From Thermobacillus xylanilyticus (GTDB lineage: Bacteria > Bacillota > Bacilli > Paenibacillales > Paenibacillaceae): a stretch of 57,479 nucleotides of DNA. This document shows, piece by piece, positions 16,763-25,264 of the stretch. Under the pieces are notes generated by a model, which had not been told where the DNA came from, searched no databases, and saw only the letters and a list, made by a program, of their open reading frames with translations. The stretch lies in assembly GCF_907165215.1 (NCBI RefSeq), contig NZ_CAJRAY010000024.1, positions 96,266 through 153,744 on the forward strand, written 5' to 3'. Within the stretch, counting starts at the first letter, position 1, and every line of letters starts with the position of its first letter. A program made the translations under genes and the position numbers.

Positions 16763-17665
16763 ATGAGCACACGCGAAAAGCAAAGGCTGCCGAAGCCGGA
16801 CTGGCTTCGGATCCGGCTTGCGACGGAAGGCAACTATGCCGAACTGAAGACGATGATGCGCGCGAAGACGCTGCATACCGTATGCGAGGAAGCGCGCTGT
16901 CCGAATATTTATGAATGCTGGGCGAACCGGACGGCGACGTTCATGATCCTCGGCGACATCTGCACCCGCGCCTGCCGGTTCTGCGCGGTGAAGACCGGCC
17001 AGCCGACGGAACTCGATCTGGCCGAACCGGAACGGGTCGCGGAAGCGGCAGAGCAGATGATGCTGCGCCACTGCGTCGTGACGAGCGTCGCGCGCGACGA
17101 TCTGGCCGACGGCGGCGCGCAGGTGTTCGCCATGACGATCAAGGCGATCCGCAAGCGGCTGCCGCTGTGCAGCGTGGAGGTGCTCATTCCGGACTTCATG
17201 GGCAACTGGGATGCGCTGCGCACCGTCATGGACGCGAAGCCCGACATTCTGAACCACAACATCGAGACGGTCCGCCGCCTGTCGGACAAGGTGCGGGCGA
17301 AGGCCAAATACGACCGCTCGCTCGAACTGCTCCGGCGGGCGAAGGAGATGCAGCCGGACATTCCGACGAAGTCGAGTCTGATGCTCGGGGTCGGGGAAGA
17401 ATGGGACGAAATTCTCGAGGCGATGGACGATCTGCGCGCCGTGGACTGCGATATTTTGACGATCGGACAATATTTGCAGCCGACGCCGAACCATCTGCCC
17501 GTGGAGCGGTACGTCCATCCGGACGAATTCAAAGCGCTGAAGGAAGAAGGGCTCAAAAGAGGCTTCCGCCATGTCGAATCGGGTCCGCTCGTGCGCAGTT
17601 CCTATCATGCCCATGAGCAGGTGCAATCGGCGGCGGCGGCGCTGACCCATTCGGCCGGAAACTGA
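16763..17665 (+). CDS. lipA: Lipoyl synthase
   Basis: 300 residues from ATG 16763. Radical-SAM enzyme that inserts two sulfurs into protein-bound octanoyl groups to form lipoyl cofactor. Both [4Fe-4S] clusters are readable: the auxiliary cluster in [12 protein letters not shown] and the radical-SAM CxxxCxxC in [13 protein letters not shown]. The C-terminal RSSY motif, whose Ser ligates the auxiliary cluster, is present (LVRSSYHA). Length is typical. It lies between the divergent lytH-like gene and yutD, as in B. subtilis (yutB = lipA). Confidence 0.97.
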   Translation: MSTREKQRLPKPDWLRIRLATEGNYAELKTMMRAKTLHTVCEEARCPNIYECWANRTATFMILGDICTRACRFCAVKTGQPTELDLAEPERVAEAAEQMMLRHCVVTSVARDDLADGGAQVFAMTIKAIRKRLPLCSVEVLIPDFMGNWDALRTVMDAKPDILNHNIETVRRLSDKVRAKAKYDRSLELLRRAKEMQPDIPTKSSLMLGVGEEWDEILEAMDDLRAVDCDILTIGQYLQPTPNHLPVERYVHPDEFKALKEEGLKRGFRHVESGPLVRSSYHAHEQVQSAAAALTHSAGN

Positions 17666-17722
17666 GCGAAAGGATTCGGGGAAGCATCGGAACAGAACCG
17701 GTGCGGGAAATGGGGGTTCATC

Positions 17723-18616
17723 TTGATCAATATCGGCGGCAGAGTATTCGAGCTGGTGCTCGATCACAAAGGCGGCTGGAACCCCGAAGCCTTCAGGGAA
17801 CGGTACAGCGAAGTGCTGGACCGCTATGATTACGTCATCGGCGATTGGGGTTACAACCAGCTGAGATTGAAAGGATTTTTCCGCGACAATCATCCGAAAG
17901 CGACGAAAGATACGTCGATCAGCCATCTGGTCGACTATCTGCACGAATATTGCAACTTCGGCTGCGCGTACTTCGTCCTGCGGCGGGTGCCGGGGGATGA
18001 ACGCAGCCGGACGGCGCCGGAAGAAGAGCCGGTCGTGTTCACGCACGCGCTGCCGGCCACCGGCGAGACCGCTGCCGGCCTCGCCGGCAAGGCGGCCGCG
18101 CTGCCCGGCGGCGAGCGGCTCATGCGCTGGCGGGCCGACCAGTCGACCGGCCGGGAAGGCCGGGCGCTCCGCATCGCGGCCGAGCGGGCGGAACTGGAGG
18201 CGCTCATTCTTCAGCGCGAGCTGCGGGAAGCGCGGGAACAGCGCGAGCAGCAGAAACAGCAGAAGCGGCAGGCGCACAAGAGCCCGGGATTCGGGCAGCA
18301 GAAGCCGCAGGGGCAGGGCGGCGGACAGCACGGCGGCAAGCGCGGAGGGGCGTCCGGCGGGCGGCAGGAGCCGCGCGGCGGGCAGCAGAGCCAGGGCGCG
18401 CCGGGCAAGGGCGAGCGGCATCCGCATCAGCCGCAGGGCCGGAAGCCCGACGCCGCCCGCGGCGACGCGCATCGCGGCCGGCAGCCGAATCCGCGTTCCG
18501 GCGACGCGCCGCGCGGACCGCGTCATCCCAAGGTCGAGCGGGCGGGCGGCGAGCAGCACCGGAACCGGCGGCCGAACGCGCAGCAAGCCGCGCCGGCGGG
18601 ATCCGGCGAGACGTAA
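17723..18616 (+). CDS. yutD: YutD family protein with a long disordered C-terminal tail
   Basis: 297 residues from TTG 17723. Residues 1-~90 form the YutD domain (INIGGRVFELVLDHKGGWN; YDYVIGDWGYNQLRLKGFF; YLHEYCNFGCAYFVLRR). B. subtilis YutD is only about 100 residues. The extra ~200 residues are a Glu/Arg helical stretch (~150-180) followed by a Gly/Gln/Lys/Arg/His-rich low-complexity tail. The tail composition resembles RNA- or nucleic-acid-binding disordered regions. Function of YutD is unknown. It lies 57 bp after lipA and ends at a strong terminator. Confidence 0.85.
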   Translation: MINIGGRVFELVLDHKGGWNPEAFRERYSEVLDRYDYVIGDWGYNQLRLKGFFRDNHPKATKDTSISHLVDYLHEYCNFGCAYFVLRRVPGDERSRTAPEEEPVVFTHALPATGETAAGLAGKAAALPGGERLMRWRADQSTGREGRALRIAAERAELEALILQRELREAREQREQQKQQKRQAHKSPGFGQQKPQGQGGGQHGGKRGGASGGRQEPRGGQQSQGAPGKGERHPHQPQGRKPDAARGDAHRGRQPNPRSGDAPRGPRHPKVERAGGEQHRNRRPNAQQAAPAGSGET

Positions 18617-18622
18617 ACAGCG

Positions 18623-18659
18623 AAAAGGGGTTTTCCCGCAGCGGGAAAACCCCTTTTTG
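18623..18659. terminator. Bidirectional terminator between yutD and sodA
   Basis: AAAAGGGGTTTTCCCGC, one A, then its exact complement, with a T-run on both strands. It serves the converging yutD and sodA transcripts. Confidence 0.9.
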
Positions 18660-18668
18660 TCAGGCTTT

Positions 18669-19286
18669 TTATTTCTTCACGGCTGCCTCGTAACGCTTGC
18701 CGACTTCGTCCCAGTTCACGATGTTCCAGAACGCGGCGATGTAGTCCGGGCGTTTGTTTTGATATTTCAGGTAGTAAGCATGCTCCCATACGTCCAGACC
18801 GAGGATCGGCGTGTCGCCTTCCATGAGCGGGCTGTCCTGGTTCGGCAGGCTGTACACTTTCAGCTTGCCTTCCGGCGATACCGCCAGCCAGGCCCAGCCG
18901 GAGCCGAAACGGGTCGTGGCCGCTTTCGTGAAGTCTTCCTTGAATTTCTCGAAGCCGCCCAGTTCGCTGTCGATCGCCGCAGCGAGCGCGCCCGTCGGAG
19001 CGCCGCCGCCGTTCGGGCTTAAGGTAGTCCAGAACAGCGAGTGGTTCGCGTGGCCGCCGCCGTTGTTGCGAACAGCCGTGCGAATCGATTCCGGTACGGC
19101 GTTCAGGTTCGAGATCAGCTCTTCGACCGACTTGCTTTGCAGTTCCGGAGCGGATTCGAGCGCTGCGTTCAGGTTCGTGACATACGTGTTATGGTGACGG
19201 CCGTGGTGGATCTCCATCGTCGTCGCGTCGATATGCGGTTCGAGCGCGTTCGTCGGGTACGGAAGCGGTGGCAGTTGATGAGCCAT
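18669..19286 (-). CDS. sodA: Superoxide dismutase (Mn/Fe)
   Basis: 205 residues from ATG 19286, with CAGGAGGT 9 nt upstream; an upstream in-frame ATG at 19310 precedes the ribosome site and is rejected. It converts superoxide to oxygen and hydrogen peroxide. Metal ligands are all in place: His in EIHHGRHH, His in NHSLFW, Asp and His in [13 protein letters not shown]. The [11 protein letters not shown] and [15 protein letters not shown] patterns fit the Mn-type SodA of bacilli. It has its own promoter at 19325-19353 and is cytoplasmic. Confidence 0.96.
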   Translation of the reverse strand: MAHQLPPLPYPTNALEPHIDATTMEIHHGRHHNTYVTNLNAALESAPELQSKSVEELISNLNAVPESIRTAVRNNGGGHANHSLFWTTLSPNGGGAPTGALAAAIDSELGGFEKFKEDFTKAATTRFGSGWAWLAVSPEGKLKVYSLPNQDSPLMEGDTPILGLDVWEHAYYLKYQNKRPDYIAAFWNIVNWDEVGKRYEAAVKK

Positions 19287-19324
19287 GGTTCGTTTACCTC
19301 CTGCGTTCAATTTTTTACAGCATT

Positions 19325-19353
19325 ATTATCCATGATTCGCCGGAATAAATCAA
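19325..19353 (-). promoter_or_regulatory. Promoter of sodA
   Basis: On the minus strand TTGATT (19348-19353) and GATAAT (19325-19330) with a 17-bp spacer, 39 bp before the ATG. Confidence 0.6.
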
Positions 19354-19394
19354 CATGGATGTTGCGAAAGTCCGGCGCGAGGAAGGCTTGAATC

Positions 19395-19415
19395 GGTGAC
19401 AATCTTCATGTCACC
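19395..19415. promoter_or_regulatory. Candidate operator of the WYL regulator
   Basis: GGTGACA-N7-TGTCACC, a perfect 7-bp inverted repeat 42 bp upstream of the regulator start and just before TATGAT (19426-19431), a possible -10. Confidence 0.5.
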
Positions 19416-19456
19416 GTCGTGTTGCTATGATCATGACGGGAAGCGAGGGAACCGCG

Positions 19457-20446
19457 TTGAGACGGATGGACAGGCTGGTGGCGATTCTGATCGCGCTGCA
19501 GCAGCGGCCGGAGACGGCGCAAAGTCTGGCGGACAAGTTCGAGGTGTCCAGGCGGACGATTCTGCGGGACATGCAGGCGCTCGCCGAGATGGGCGTTCCG
19601 ATCTGGGCAGAGCCCGGGCCCGCCGGCGGCTTCCGGCTGATGGAAGGGTACAGGCTGCCGCCGCTGCAGCTGGATTCGCAAGAGGCGCTCACTCTGCTGT
19701 TCGCGCTCCGCGCGCTCACGCGGCTCGCCGACACCCCTTTCCGCCAGGCCCGCTGGACGGTGATCGACAAGATCCGGGCCGTGCTGCCGAAGCCGATGCT
19801 TGAGGCGATCGAGCCGGTGCTGGACCGGGTGGAAATCGAAGTTCCGGAAAGGAAGGTGAAGACGCCGCATCTGTCCGAGCTGATGGAACACGCCGCCGCG
19901 TCCCGCTGGATTCGTGCCGACTACCGGTCCGCCAGCTCCCGGCGCTGGCTGGAGCTGCTGCCGCGGCGCATTTTCGCGGCGCACGGGTTCTGGTATTGCG
20001 AGGCGTATTCGGCCTTCCACGGGGAGACGCGCACGTTCCGGGTGGACCGGATGATGAGCATCAAGGCGATCGACGGTCCGTCGCTGAACCCGCCGCGCAC
20101 CAGCCGCGATGATGCGGAGGTGCGCGCGCCCGCGGCCCCTTTCGTGCGGATCGTCGCCCGGCTGACCTACCGCGGCGCGCTGCTGGCCGAGCAGGACGAG
20201 CATATCGGCGAGCGGGTGCGGCAGATCGCGGATGACGAGTGGGAAGTGGATTTCGATTGTCCGGCCGAAGAATGGCACTGGGCGGTGCGCTTCTTTTACA
20301 CGCTTGGGCCGGATGCCGAGGTGATGGAGCCGGAGCGGCTTCGGCGCGAGATCGCCGGCATGGCGAGGCAGGTATGCGAACGGTACGAACGGCATGCCGG
20401 ACGGGACGGTCATCGAGCGGGGCGGCAAGAATTTGACGGAGAATGA
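19457..20446 (+). CDS. HTH/WYL-domain transcriptional regulator (YafY type)
   Basis: 329 residues from TTG 19457, chosen because GCGAGGGA is 6 nt upstream and relatives start with a similar RRMDRLxAI. The N-terminal winged helix is LADKFEVSRRTILRDMQALAE; the WYL domain spans about residues 140-215, with YCEAYSAFHGETRTFRVDRM. Such proteins bind ligands or nucleic acid through WYL and control neighbouring genes. The following gene overlaps its 3' end, so they probably form one transcription unit. Confidence 0.88.
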   Translation: MRRMDRLVAILIALQQRPETAQSLADKFEVSRRTILRDMQALAEMGVPIWAEPGPAGGFRLMEGYRLPPLQLDSQEALTLLFALRALTRLADTPFRQARWTVIDKIRAVLPKPMLEAIEPVLDRVEIEVPERKVKTPHLSELMEHAAASRWIRADYRSASSRRWLELLPRRIFAAHGFWYCEAYSAFHGETRTFRVDRMMSIKAIDGPSLNPPRTSRDDAEVRAPAAPFVRIVARLTYRGALLAEQDEHIGERVRQIADDEWEVDFDCPAEEWHWAVRFFYTLGPDAEVMEPERLRREIAGMARQVCERYERHAGRDGHRAGRQEFDGE

Positions 20447-21125
20447 GGGAGGATGGAACGATGGGAAACAACGAAAGATCGGCTGCTTCGCCCCGGACGT
20501 GCTGGACGGGATCATCCGGTATTTGCGCGGCATCACGCTGCCGGACGGCGGGCTGCCCTTCGTCTTCAAGAGCGCGGGCGAATACACGCATGCCCCGTGG
20601 TGGAGGGCGGAGCGCGACGATGTGCCCTCGATCAACCCGACCGGCAGCATCCTCGGCCTCCTGTACAAGCAGCGGGTGCGGACGGAGATATTCGCGGAAG
20701 AATGGTTCGTGAAGAACGAAGCGTATGTCTGGCGCGTGGTGGAGCGGGAAGAGCCGGCAGGCTACCATGACGGAGTGAACTGGCTGATGTTTCTGCTGCA
20801 TGCGCCCGACCGGAATCGGGCCGAACGGCACTTGTCCAAGTTCGATGCGTGGCTGGGCCGCCCCGGGACGATCGAGCGCAACCCGGACGCCGAAGGCTAT
20901 GTGCATAAAGTGCTCGATTGGGCCCCCCGTCCGGACAGCCATGCGGCGAAATTCGTCACGGAGTCGGAAGTGCGGGAGCATCTGGAGGCGCTCGTCCGCC
21001 TGCAGCGGGAAGACGGCGGCTGGCCGATCCACTGGCAGACGGTCAGCCCCGGCGCGGAGCTGGCATGGCGCGGCTGGATAACGGTGGAACGGCTGAAGAC
21101 GCTGCGGGCGTACGGGGTGATTTGA
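20394..21125 (+). CDS. Conserved protein with terpenoid-cyclase-like QW motif, start uncertain
   Basis: 243 residues if started at ATG 20394, inside the WYL gene. The coherent protein-like part begins around 20495 (VLDGIIRYLRGITLPDGG) and ends with LQREDGGWPIHW, a QW-type repeat like those of squalene-hopene cyclases and related alpha/alpha barrels. A strong ribosome site (GAGGGAGGATGG) and ATG at 20461 precede it but in another frame, which suggests that one base has been lost near 20470-20495 (or two gained), in the organism or in the assembly. Function unknown; pairing with a WYL regulator suggests regulated expression. Confidence 0.6.
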   Translation: MPDGTVIERGGKNLTENEGGWNDGKQRKIGCFAPDVLDGIIRYLRGITLPDGGLPFVFKSAGEYTHAPWWRAERDDVPSINPTGSILGLLYKQRVRTEIFAEEWFVKNEAYVWRVVEREEPAGYHDGVNWLMFLLHAPDRNRAERHLSKFDAWLGRPGTIERNPDAEGYVHKVLDWAPRPDSHAAKFVTESEVREHLEALVRLQREDGGWPIHWQTVSPGAELAWRGWITVERLKTLRAYGVI

Positions 21126-21448
21126 GTCGGGGTGGAATCTGTCGAGGATTCGTTCATATACATTTCGATAAGACGAGACATGGCGCATGGGACCTGCCGG
21201 TGAGCCCGAGCATAAAGTAACAATGGAAGGTGCCGCTGTCTGCCGCAGCTGCGAACCCGCATTTCCGAACAAAGCTAACTATTAATGGAAGTAAGCGCTT
21301 AAAATACACATCCACGGACAGCATTTCCACGAATGAGACGAATTTTTTAAACTTTTTTTAAGATTTTGCAGGAATCCGTTCATTTTTGTCGTAAATGAAA
21401 AGGTGCTTGTCTTTTCTCATTTGACGAAAATGCGGGGGTACTCATTCC
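21126..21448. other. Intergenic stretch, AT-rich in its second half
   Basis: 323 bases with no gene that I can support. It contains a cre-like site at 21290-21303, a run TTTTTTAAACTTTTTTTAAG near 21345, and an imperfect inverted repeat (AAATGAAAAG ... CTTTTCTCATTT, ~21392-21422) shortly before the GNAT gene. No convincing -35/-10 pair was found. Confidence 0.5.
21290..21303. promoter_or_regulatory. cre-like catabolite site (weak)
   Basis: AGTAAGCGCTTAAA shares the core GTAAGCGCTT with CcpA sites but differs at two conserved positions. It lies ~150 bp before the GNAT gene. Confidence 0.3.
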
Positions 21449-21871
21449 ATGGTTGTTCGCTCTTTTCAACTGTCGGATTACCGTGCGGTATCGGAGCTGA
21501 TGGAGTCCGTTCTCTCCGAAGCCTGTTGTGAAGAGACGCGCGAAGCTTTCGCCCGCCAGCTCGGCTGGGACAGCGACCTGATCCTGGTGGCGGAGATTGA
21601 AGGCGCCATCGCGGGCTTCATCATCGGCACGATCGACAGGGACCGCGGCTATTACTACCGGATCGCCGTTCATCCGGACTATCGCGGCCGGGGATGCGCG
21701 AAGGCGCTGATCCAGGGGCTCAAGATCCGGTTTGAACAGCGCAAGGTAACGCAGGTCATGGTTGCCGCGGACGAGCATAACCAACCGATTCTTCCGCTAT
21801 ACGAAGCCATGGGCTACAAAGCCCAGGATTTCCAAAATTCGAACCGAAAACTCGCGATCATGGCGGGCTGA
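21449..21871 (+). CDS. GNAT family N-acetyltransferase
   Basis: 140 residues from ATG 21449. The acetyl-CoA loop is in YYRIAVHPDYRGRGCAKAL (pattern R-G-R-G-x-A), with the N-terminal strand VRSFQLSDYRAVSELM and a C-terminal NQPILPLYEAMGYK. It is the minimal GNAT fold. A terminator hairpin follows, so it is a single-gene unit ahead of lepB. The acceptor substrate cannot be predicted. Confidence 0.88.
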   Translation: MVVRSFQLSDYRAVSELMESVLSEACCEETREAFARQLGWDSDLILVAEIEGAIAGFIIGTIDRDRGYYYRIAVHPDYRGRGCAKALIQGLKIRFEQRKVTQVMVAADEHNQPILPLYEAMGYKAQDFQNSNRKLAIMAG

Positions 21872-21909
21872 AGGCCGGCCTTGGGCGTCGAATCGATCGA
21901 AGTTCTCAC

Positions 21910-21958
21910 AGCATATGTTGCGCGCCTTGCTTTTGGCCGCAAGATATGCTTTTCTATT
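21910..21958 (+). terminator. Terminator of the GNAT gene
   Basis: AGCATATGTTGCGCGCC and TGGCCGCAAGATATGCT pair with two mismatches around TTGCTTT, followed by TTTCTATTCT. Confidence 0.65.
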
Positions 21959-21996
21959 CTCAGCGCCCTTGAGGGCATCCGCGGGCGGAGGATGAC

Positions 21997-22611
21997 ATGA
22001 ACAAACCGGCGGAGACCACGGAGACGGATGAACGGTTCGCCGACAGGCGCGAACGGTCCCGGCGAAAGCGCGGCGCGAAGCCGAAGGGATGGCGGGAAGA
22101 GCTGGCCGATTGGCTCAAGTCGCTCGCCTTTGCGGTTGTCGTCGTGGCGGTTCTGAAACTGTTCGTCTTCGACCTCACGATCGTGCACGGCATCTCGATG
22201 GAACCGACGCTGAAAACGGGCGAGCGGCTGCTCGTCAACAAGATCGGCTACCGGCTGGGCGGACCGGCCCGCGGCGACATCGCCGTGCTGGTCGATCCCG
22301 CGCCGACTCCCGGCGAGAGCAAGTATATCGTCAAAAGGGTCATCGGCGTCGCGGGGGACACGATCGAGATCCGCGGCGGCGTGCTGTATGTGAACGGCGA
22401 GCGGCTGGCCGAGCCGTACGCGGATGTCGCGATCGCCGGTCCCGATTTCGGACCGCTCACGGTCGAGCCGGGCAAGGTGTTCGTCATGGGCGACAACCGG
22501 CGGAGCGGCGCCAGCAAGGACAGCCGTTCGTTCGGGACGGTGCCGGCGGGCAGCCTGCTCGGCAAGGCGGAATTCATCCTCTGGCCGATCCCGCGCTGGA
22601 AGAAGATATAG
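21997..22611 (+). CDS. lepB: Signal peptidase I
   Basis: 204 residues from ATG 21997 with GGAGG upstream. A basic N-terminus precedes a single TM anchor (~41-60), as in Gram-positive SipS-type enzymes. The catalytic Ser67 (HGISMEPTL) and Lys113 (YIVKRVIGVAGD) dyad and the box MGDNRRSGASKDSRSFG are all present. It removes signal peptides on the outer face of the membrane. It leads a same-strand series: rnhA starts 15 bp after it, then queG, ogt, yneF and folE with short gaps. Confidence 0.95.
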   Translation: MNKPAETTETDERFADRRERSRRKRGAKPKGWREELADWLKSLAFAVVVVAVLKLFVFDLTIVHGISMEPTLKTGERLLVNKIGYRLGGPARGDIAVLVDPAPTPGESKYIVKRVIGVAGDTIEIRGGVLYVNGERLAEPYADVAIAGPDFGPLTVEPGKVFVMGDNRRSGASKDSRSFGTVPAGSLLGKAEFILWPIPRWKKI

Positions 22612-22625
22612 GAGCGACACGGCAC

Positions 22626-23072
22626 GTGAAAGAAGTGACGATCTACACGGACGGCGCATGTTCCGGCAACCCGGGGCCGGGGGGCTGGGGCGCCGTTCTG
22701 TTCTATGGACCGCATCGCAAAGAAATATCCGGCGGCGAACCGATGACGACGAACAACCGGATGGAGATCGTCGCGGTCATCGAGGCGCTCAAGCAGCTCA
22801 AAGAGCCTTGCGCCGTGACGGTGTACAGCGATTCGGCGTATGTGGTGAACTGCTTCCGGCAGAACTGGATGCAGGGCTGGCTGAAGAACGGCTGGCGGAA
22901 CAGCAAGGGCAAGCCGGTGGAAAATCAGGATCTCTGGCAGGAACTCTGGTCGCTGATGCAGCGGCATCGGGTATCCTATGTGAAGGTGAAAGGCCACAGC
23001 GACAACGAATGGAACAACCGGTGCGACGAGCTGGCCCGGGCCGAGATCAGGCGGCAGTCGCAGCCGGGCTGA
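22626..23072 (+). CDS. rnhA: Ribonuclease HI
   Basis: 148 residues from GTG 22626, which gives the family start KEVTIYTDGACSGNPGPGGW. The four catalytic acids are D9, E47 (TNNRMEIVAV), D69 (YSDSAYVV) and D134 (NRCDELAR), and the conserved HSDNEWNN loop carries the assisting His. It degrades RNA in RNA-DNA hybrids. The handle-region segment WMQGWLKNGWRNSKGK is the E. coli type. A weak GGAG is ~11 nt upstream; translation may be coupled to lepB. Confidence 0.96.
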   Translation: MKEVTIYTDGACSGNPGPGGWGAVLFYGPHRKEISGGEPMTTNNRMEIVAVIEALKQLKEPCAVTVYSDSAYVVNCFRQNWMQGWLKNGWRNSKGKPVENQDLWQELWSLMQRHRVSYVKVKGHSDNEWNNRCDELARAEIRRQSQPG

Positions 23073-23094
23073 CGAGAGGAGCGTGGGGTCCGCC

Positions 23095-24360
23095 ATGACG
23101 GAGCGGCCCGCGGCGTTTTACGCCGAGCTGAAGGCGGAGATGAAAGCGGCGGCGCGGTCGCTCGGCATCGACAAGATCGGCGTCGCATCGGCGGAGCCGT
23201 TCACAGAGCTCAGGCGCACGCTGGAGCGGCACCGCGCGCTCGGCCGCGAATCCGGCTTCGAGGAGCCGGACCTCGACAAGCGGACGAATCCCGCGCTGTT
23301 GATGGAGGAACCGCAATCGATCATCGCGATTGCGGTCGCTTACCCGTCGAAGCTGCGCGATGCGCCGAAGTCCGAGCCGGGGGCCCGCCGCGGCATCCTG
23401 TCGCGCTCGGCATGGGGGCGCGATTACCACGAGGTGCTGCGGGACCGGCTGGCCCGGCTCGAAGCGTGGCTGCGCGAGCGGGCGCCGGAACTTCGGGCGC
23501 TGTCCATGACGGACACGGGCGCGCTCGTCGACCGCGCCGTCGCCGAGCGGGCCGGCATCGGCTGGAGCGGCAAGAACTGTTCGATCATCACGCCCGAGTT
23601 CGGTTCCTGGGTGTACCTCGGCGAGATGATCACGAACTTGCCGCTGCCGCCGGATGCGCCGGTCACGGAGATGTGCGGCGAGTGCACGAAGTGCATCGAC
23701 GCCTGCCCGACCGGCGCGCTCGTCGGGCCGGGCGAGCTCAATGCGCAGGCGTGCGTCTCGTATCTGACGCAGACCAAGGGTTACTTGAGCGACGGGCAGA
23801 TGCGCAAGATCGGCAACCGGCTGTACGGCTGCGACACGTGCCAGATCGTCTGCCCCGTGAACCGCGGCAAAGACTGGACGCATCACGAGGAGCTGCAGCC
23901 GGACCCGGACACGGTCAAGCCGCTGCTTGTGCCGCTGCTGTCGATGAGCAACCGCGAGTTCAAGGAGCGGTTCGGCGCGTCCGCCGCCGCCTGGCGGGGC
24001 AAGAAGCCGATCCAGCGCAACGCGGTCATCGCGCTCGGCCATTTCCGCGAGGCGTCGGCGGTGCCGGACCTCATCCGCGTGCTGACCGACGATCCGCGTC
24101 CGGTGCTGCGCGGCACGGCCGCGTGGGCGCTCGGCCGCATCGGCGGCTCCGAGGCGGAGCGGGCGCTGCGGCAGGCGCTCGATCGCGAGGCCGATCCCGA
24201 AACTTCGGCGCGGATCAAGGCGGCGCTTGAGGCGCTTGAGGCGCTTGAGAATCCCGAGCCGCGGGATGCGGCCGGCGGCCGAGCGGACGACCGCAGGCAC
24301 GGCGGCGCGGACAGCGGCGTTCCTATATACGAGGAAGGCGCGGCGAAGCCGGGCGTCTGA
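23095..24360 (+). CDS. queG: Epoxyqueuosine reductase
   Basis: 421 residues from ATG 23095 (AGAGGAG 13 nt upstream). Cobalamin- and iron-sulfur-dependent enzyme for the last step of queuosine formation in tRNA. Two ferredoxin-type clusters: CGECTKCIDACPTGAL and CDTCQIVCPVNRG. The N-terminal QueG domain includes GRRGILSRSAWGRDYHEV without the first residues, and GWSGKNCSIITPEFGSW. The C-terminus has HEAT-like repeats (SAVPDLIRVL; VLRGTAAWALGRIGG), usual in Firmicute QueG. The last ~40 residues are a non-conserved tail. No other queuosine gene is in the window, though folE makes the shared first intermediate. Confidence 0.94.
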   Translation: MTERPAAFYAELKAEMKAAARSLGIDKIGVASAEPFTELRRTLERHRALGRESGFEEPDLDKRTNPALLMEEPQSIIAIAVAYPSKLRDAPKSEPGARRGILSRSAWGRDYHEVLRDRLARLEAWLRERAPELRALSMTDTGALVDRAVAERAGIGWSGKNCSIITPEFGSWVYLGEMITNLPLPPDAPVTEMCGECTKCIDACPTGALVGPGELNAQACVSYLTQTKGYLSDGQMRKIGNRLYGCDTCQIVCPVNRGKDWTHHEELQPDPDTVKPLLVPLLSMSNREFKERFGASAAAWRGKKPIQRNAVIALGHFREASAVPDLIRVLTDDPRPVLRGTAAWALGRIGGSEAERALRQALDREADPETSARIKAALEALEALENPEPRDAAGGRADDRRHGGADSGVPIYEEGAAKPGV

Positions 24361-24395
24361 CGCCCGCCGCATGCGCTGCGGAAGGAGGAATGGGT

Positions 24396-24959
24396 ATGGA
24401 TATGGGGCAACCGATACTTGTCCGCTGGATCGAAATCGATTCGCCCGTCGGACCGCTCGTGCTTCTGAAGGCGGACGGCAGGCTGTGCCGGGTCGAATTC
24501 GGCCGGATGGTAGAGCGCCGCGCGGCCTTGACCGCATGGGCGGCCGAGCACGGACTGGCCGGCGATTTCCGGCACGCGCCGGACGATCCGCTGCTCAAGG
24601 AAGCGGCGGCGCAGCTTGCGGCCTATTTCCGCGGCGAGCGCTTCCGGTTCGAGCTGCCGACGGCGATGTACGGCACGCCCTTCCAGAAGGCGGTGTGGGC
24701 GGCGCTCGCCGCCATTCCGTACGGCGAAGTCCGCTCGTACAAGGCGGTCGCCGGGGCGATCGGCCGTCCGTCGGCGGTGCGGGCGGTCGGCGGGGCGAAC
24801 AACCGGAATCCGCTGCCGATCATCGTGCCGTGCCACCGGGTCGTCGGCGCGGACGGATCGCTCGTCGGCTACACGGGCGGGCTCGACGCGAAAAGGCGCC
24901 TGCTCGAACTGGAGCGGTTGGCCGCGAACGTTGCCCGGCCGCTGGCGAACGTGCTATGA
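24396..24959 (+). CDS. ogt: Methylated-DNA-protein-cysteine methyltransferase
   Basis: 187 residues from ATG 24396. An ATG six bases earlier lies 1 nt from AAGGAGG, so the one with a 7-nt spacing is taken. Suicidal repair of O6-alkylguanine. The helix-turn-helix region (TPFQKAVWAALAAIPYGEVR; SAVRAVGGANNRNPLPI) and the acceptor Cys in IVPCHRVVGADGSLVGYTGG are intact. There is no AdaA-type N-terminal domain. It is 35 bp after queG. Ogt versus AdaB assignment is not certain. Confidence 0.93.
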   Translation: MDMGQPILVRWIEIDSPVGPLVLLKADGRLCRVEFGRMVERRAALTAWAAEHGLAGDFRHAPDDPLLKEAAAQLAAYFRGERFRFELPTAMYGTPFQKAVWAALAAIPYGEVRSYKAVAGAIGRPSAVRAVGGANNRNPLPIIVPCHRVVGADGSLVGYTGGLDAKRRLLELERLAANVARPLANVL

Positions 24960-25009
24960 TTTAGTGGCATCGCGGGAGAACGCATCATGCAGAAGGGGGG
25001 GCGGCCGAA

Positions 25010-25231
25010 ATGAGCGCATGGGATATCATTATACCGATTCTGACTTTGGTCGTCGGCCTGATCGGCGGATTCGCGGGCGGCGTTTTCTATCTGCGCCAGC
25101 AACTGATGAAGATGCAGAGCGATCCGGAGATGCTGCAGAAGATGGCCAAGCAGATGGGCTACAATCTGAACAAACAGCAGCTGCAACGCGCGCAGCAGAT
25201 GATGAAACGGGGGAACATCGGCCGCAAATAG
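25010..25231 (+). CDS. yneF: YneF family small membrane protein (UPF0154)
   Basis: 73 residues from ATG 25010. One TM helix (IIIPILTLVVGLIGGFAGGV) is followed by the conserved YLRQQLMKMQSDPEMLQKM and MGYNLNKQQLQRA, the UPF0154 signature. The protein is small and conserved across Firmicutes, with unknown function. Located 50 bp after ogt and 33 bp before folE. Confidence 0.93.
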   Translation: MSAWDIIIPILTLVVGLIGGFAGGVFYLRQQLMKMQSDPEMLQKMAKQMGYNLNKQQLQRAQQMMKRGNIGRK

Positions 25232-25264
25232 GCCGGTGTGCCTCCGGGGGAGGCGATCATCGAG

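Noticed and set aside
19427-19456. ATG at 19427 as the WYL regulator start
   Set aside because: It lies inside the predicted -10 region and lacks a ribosome site; the TTG at 19457 has one.
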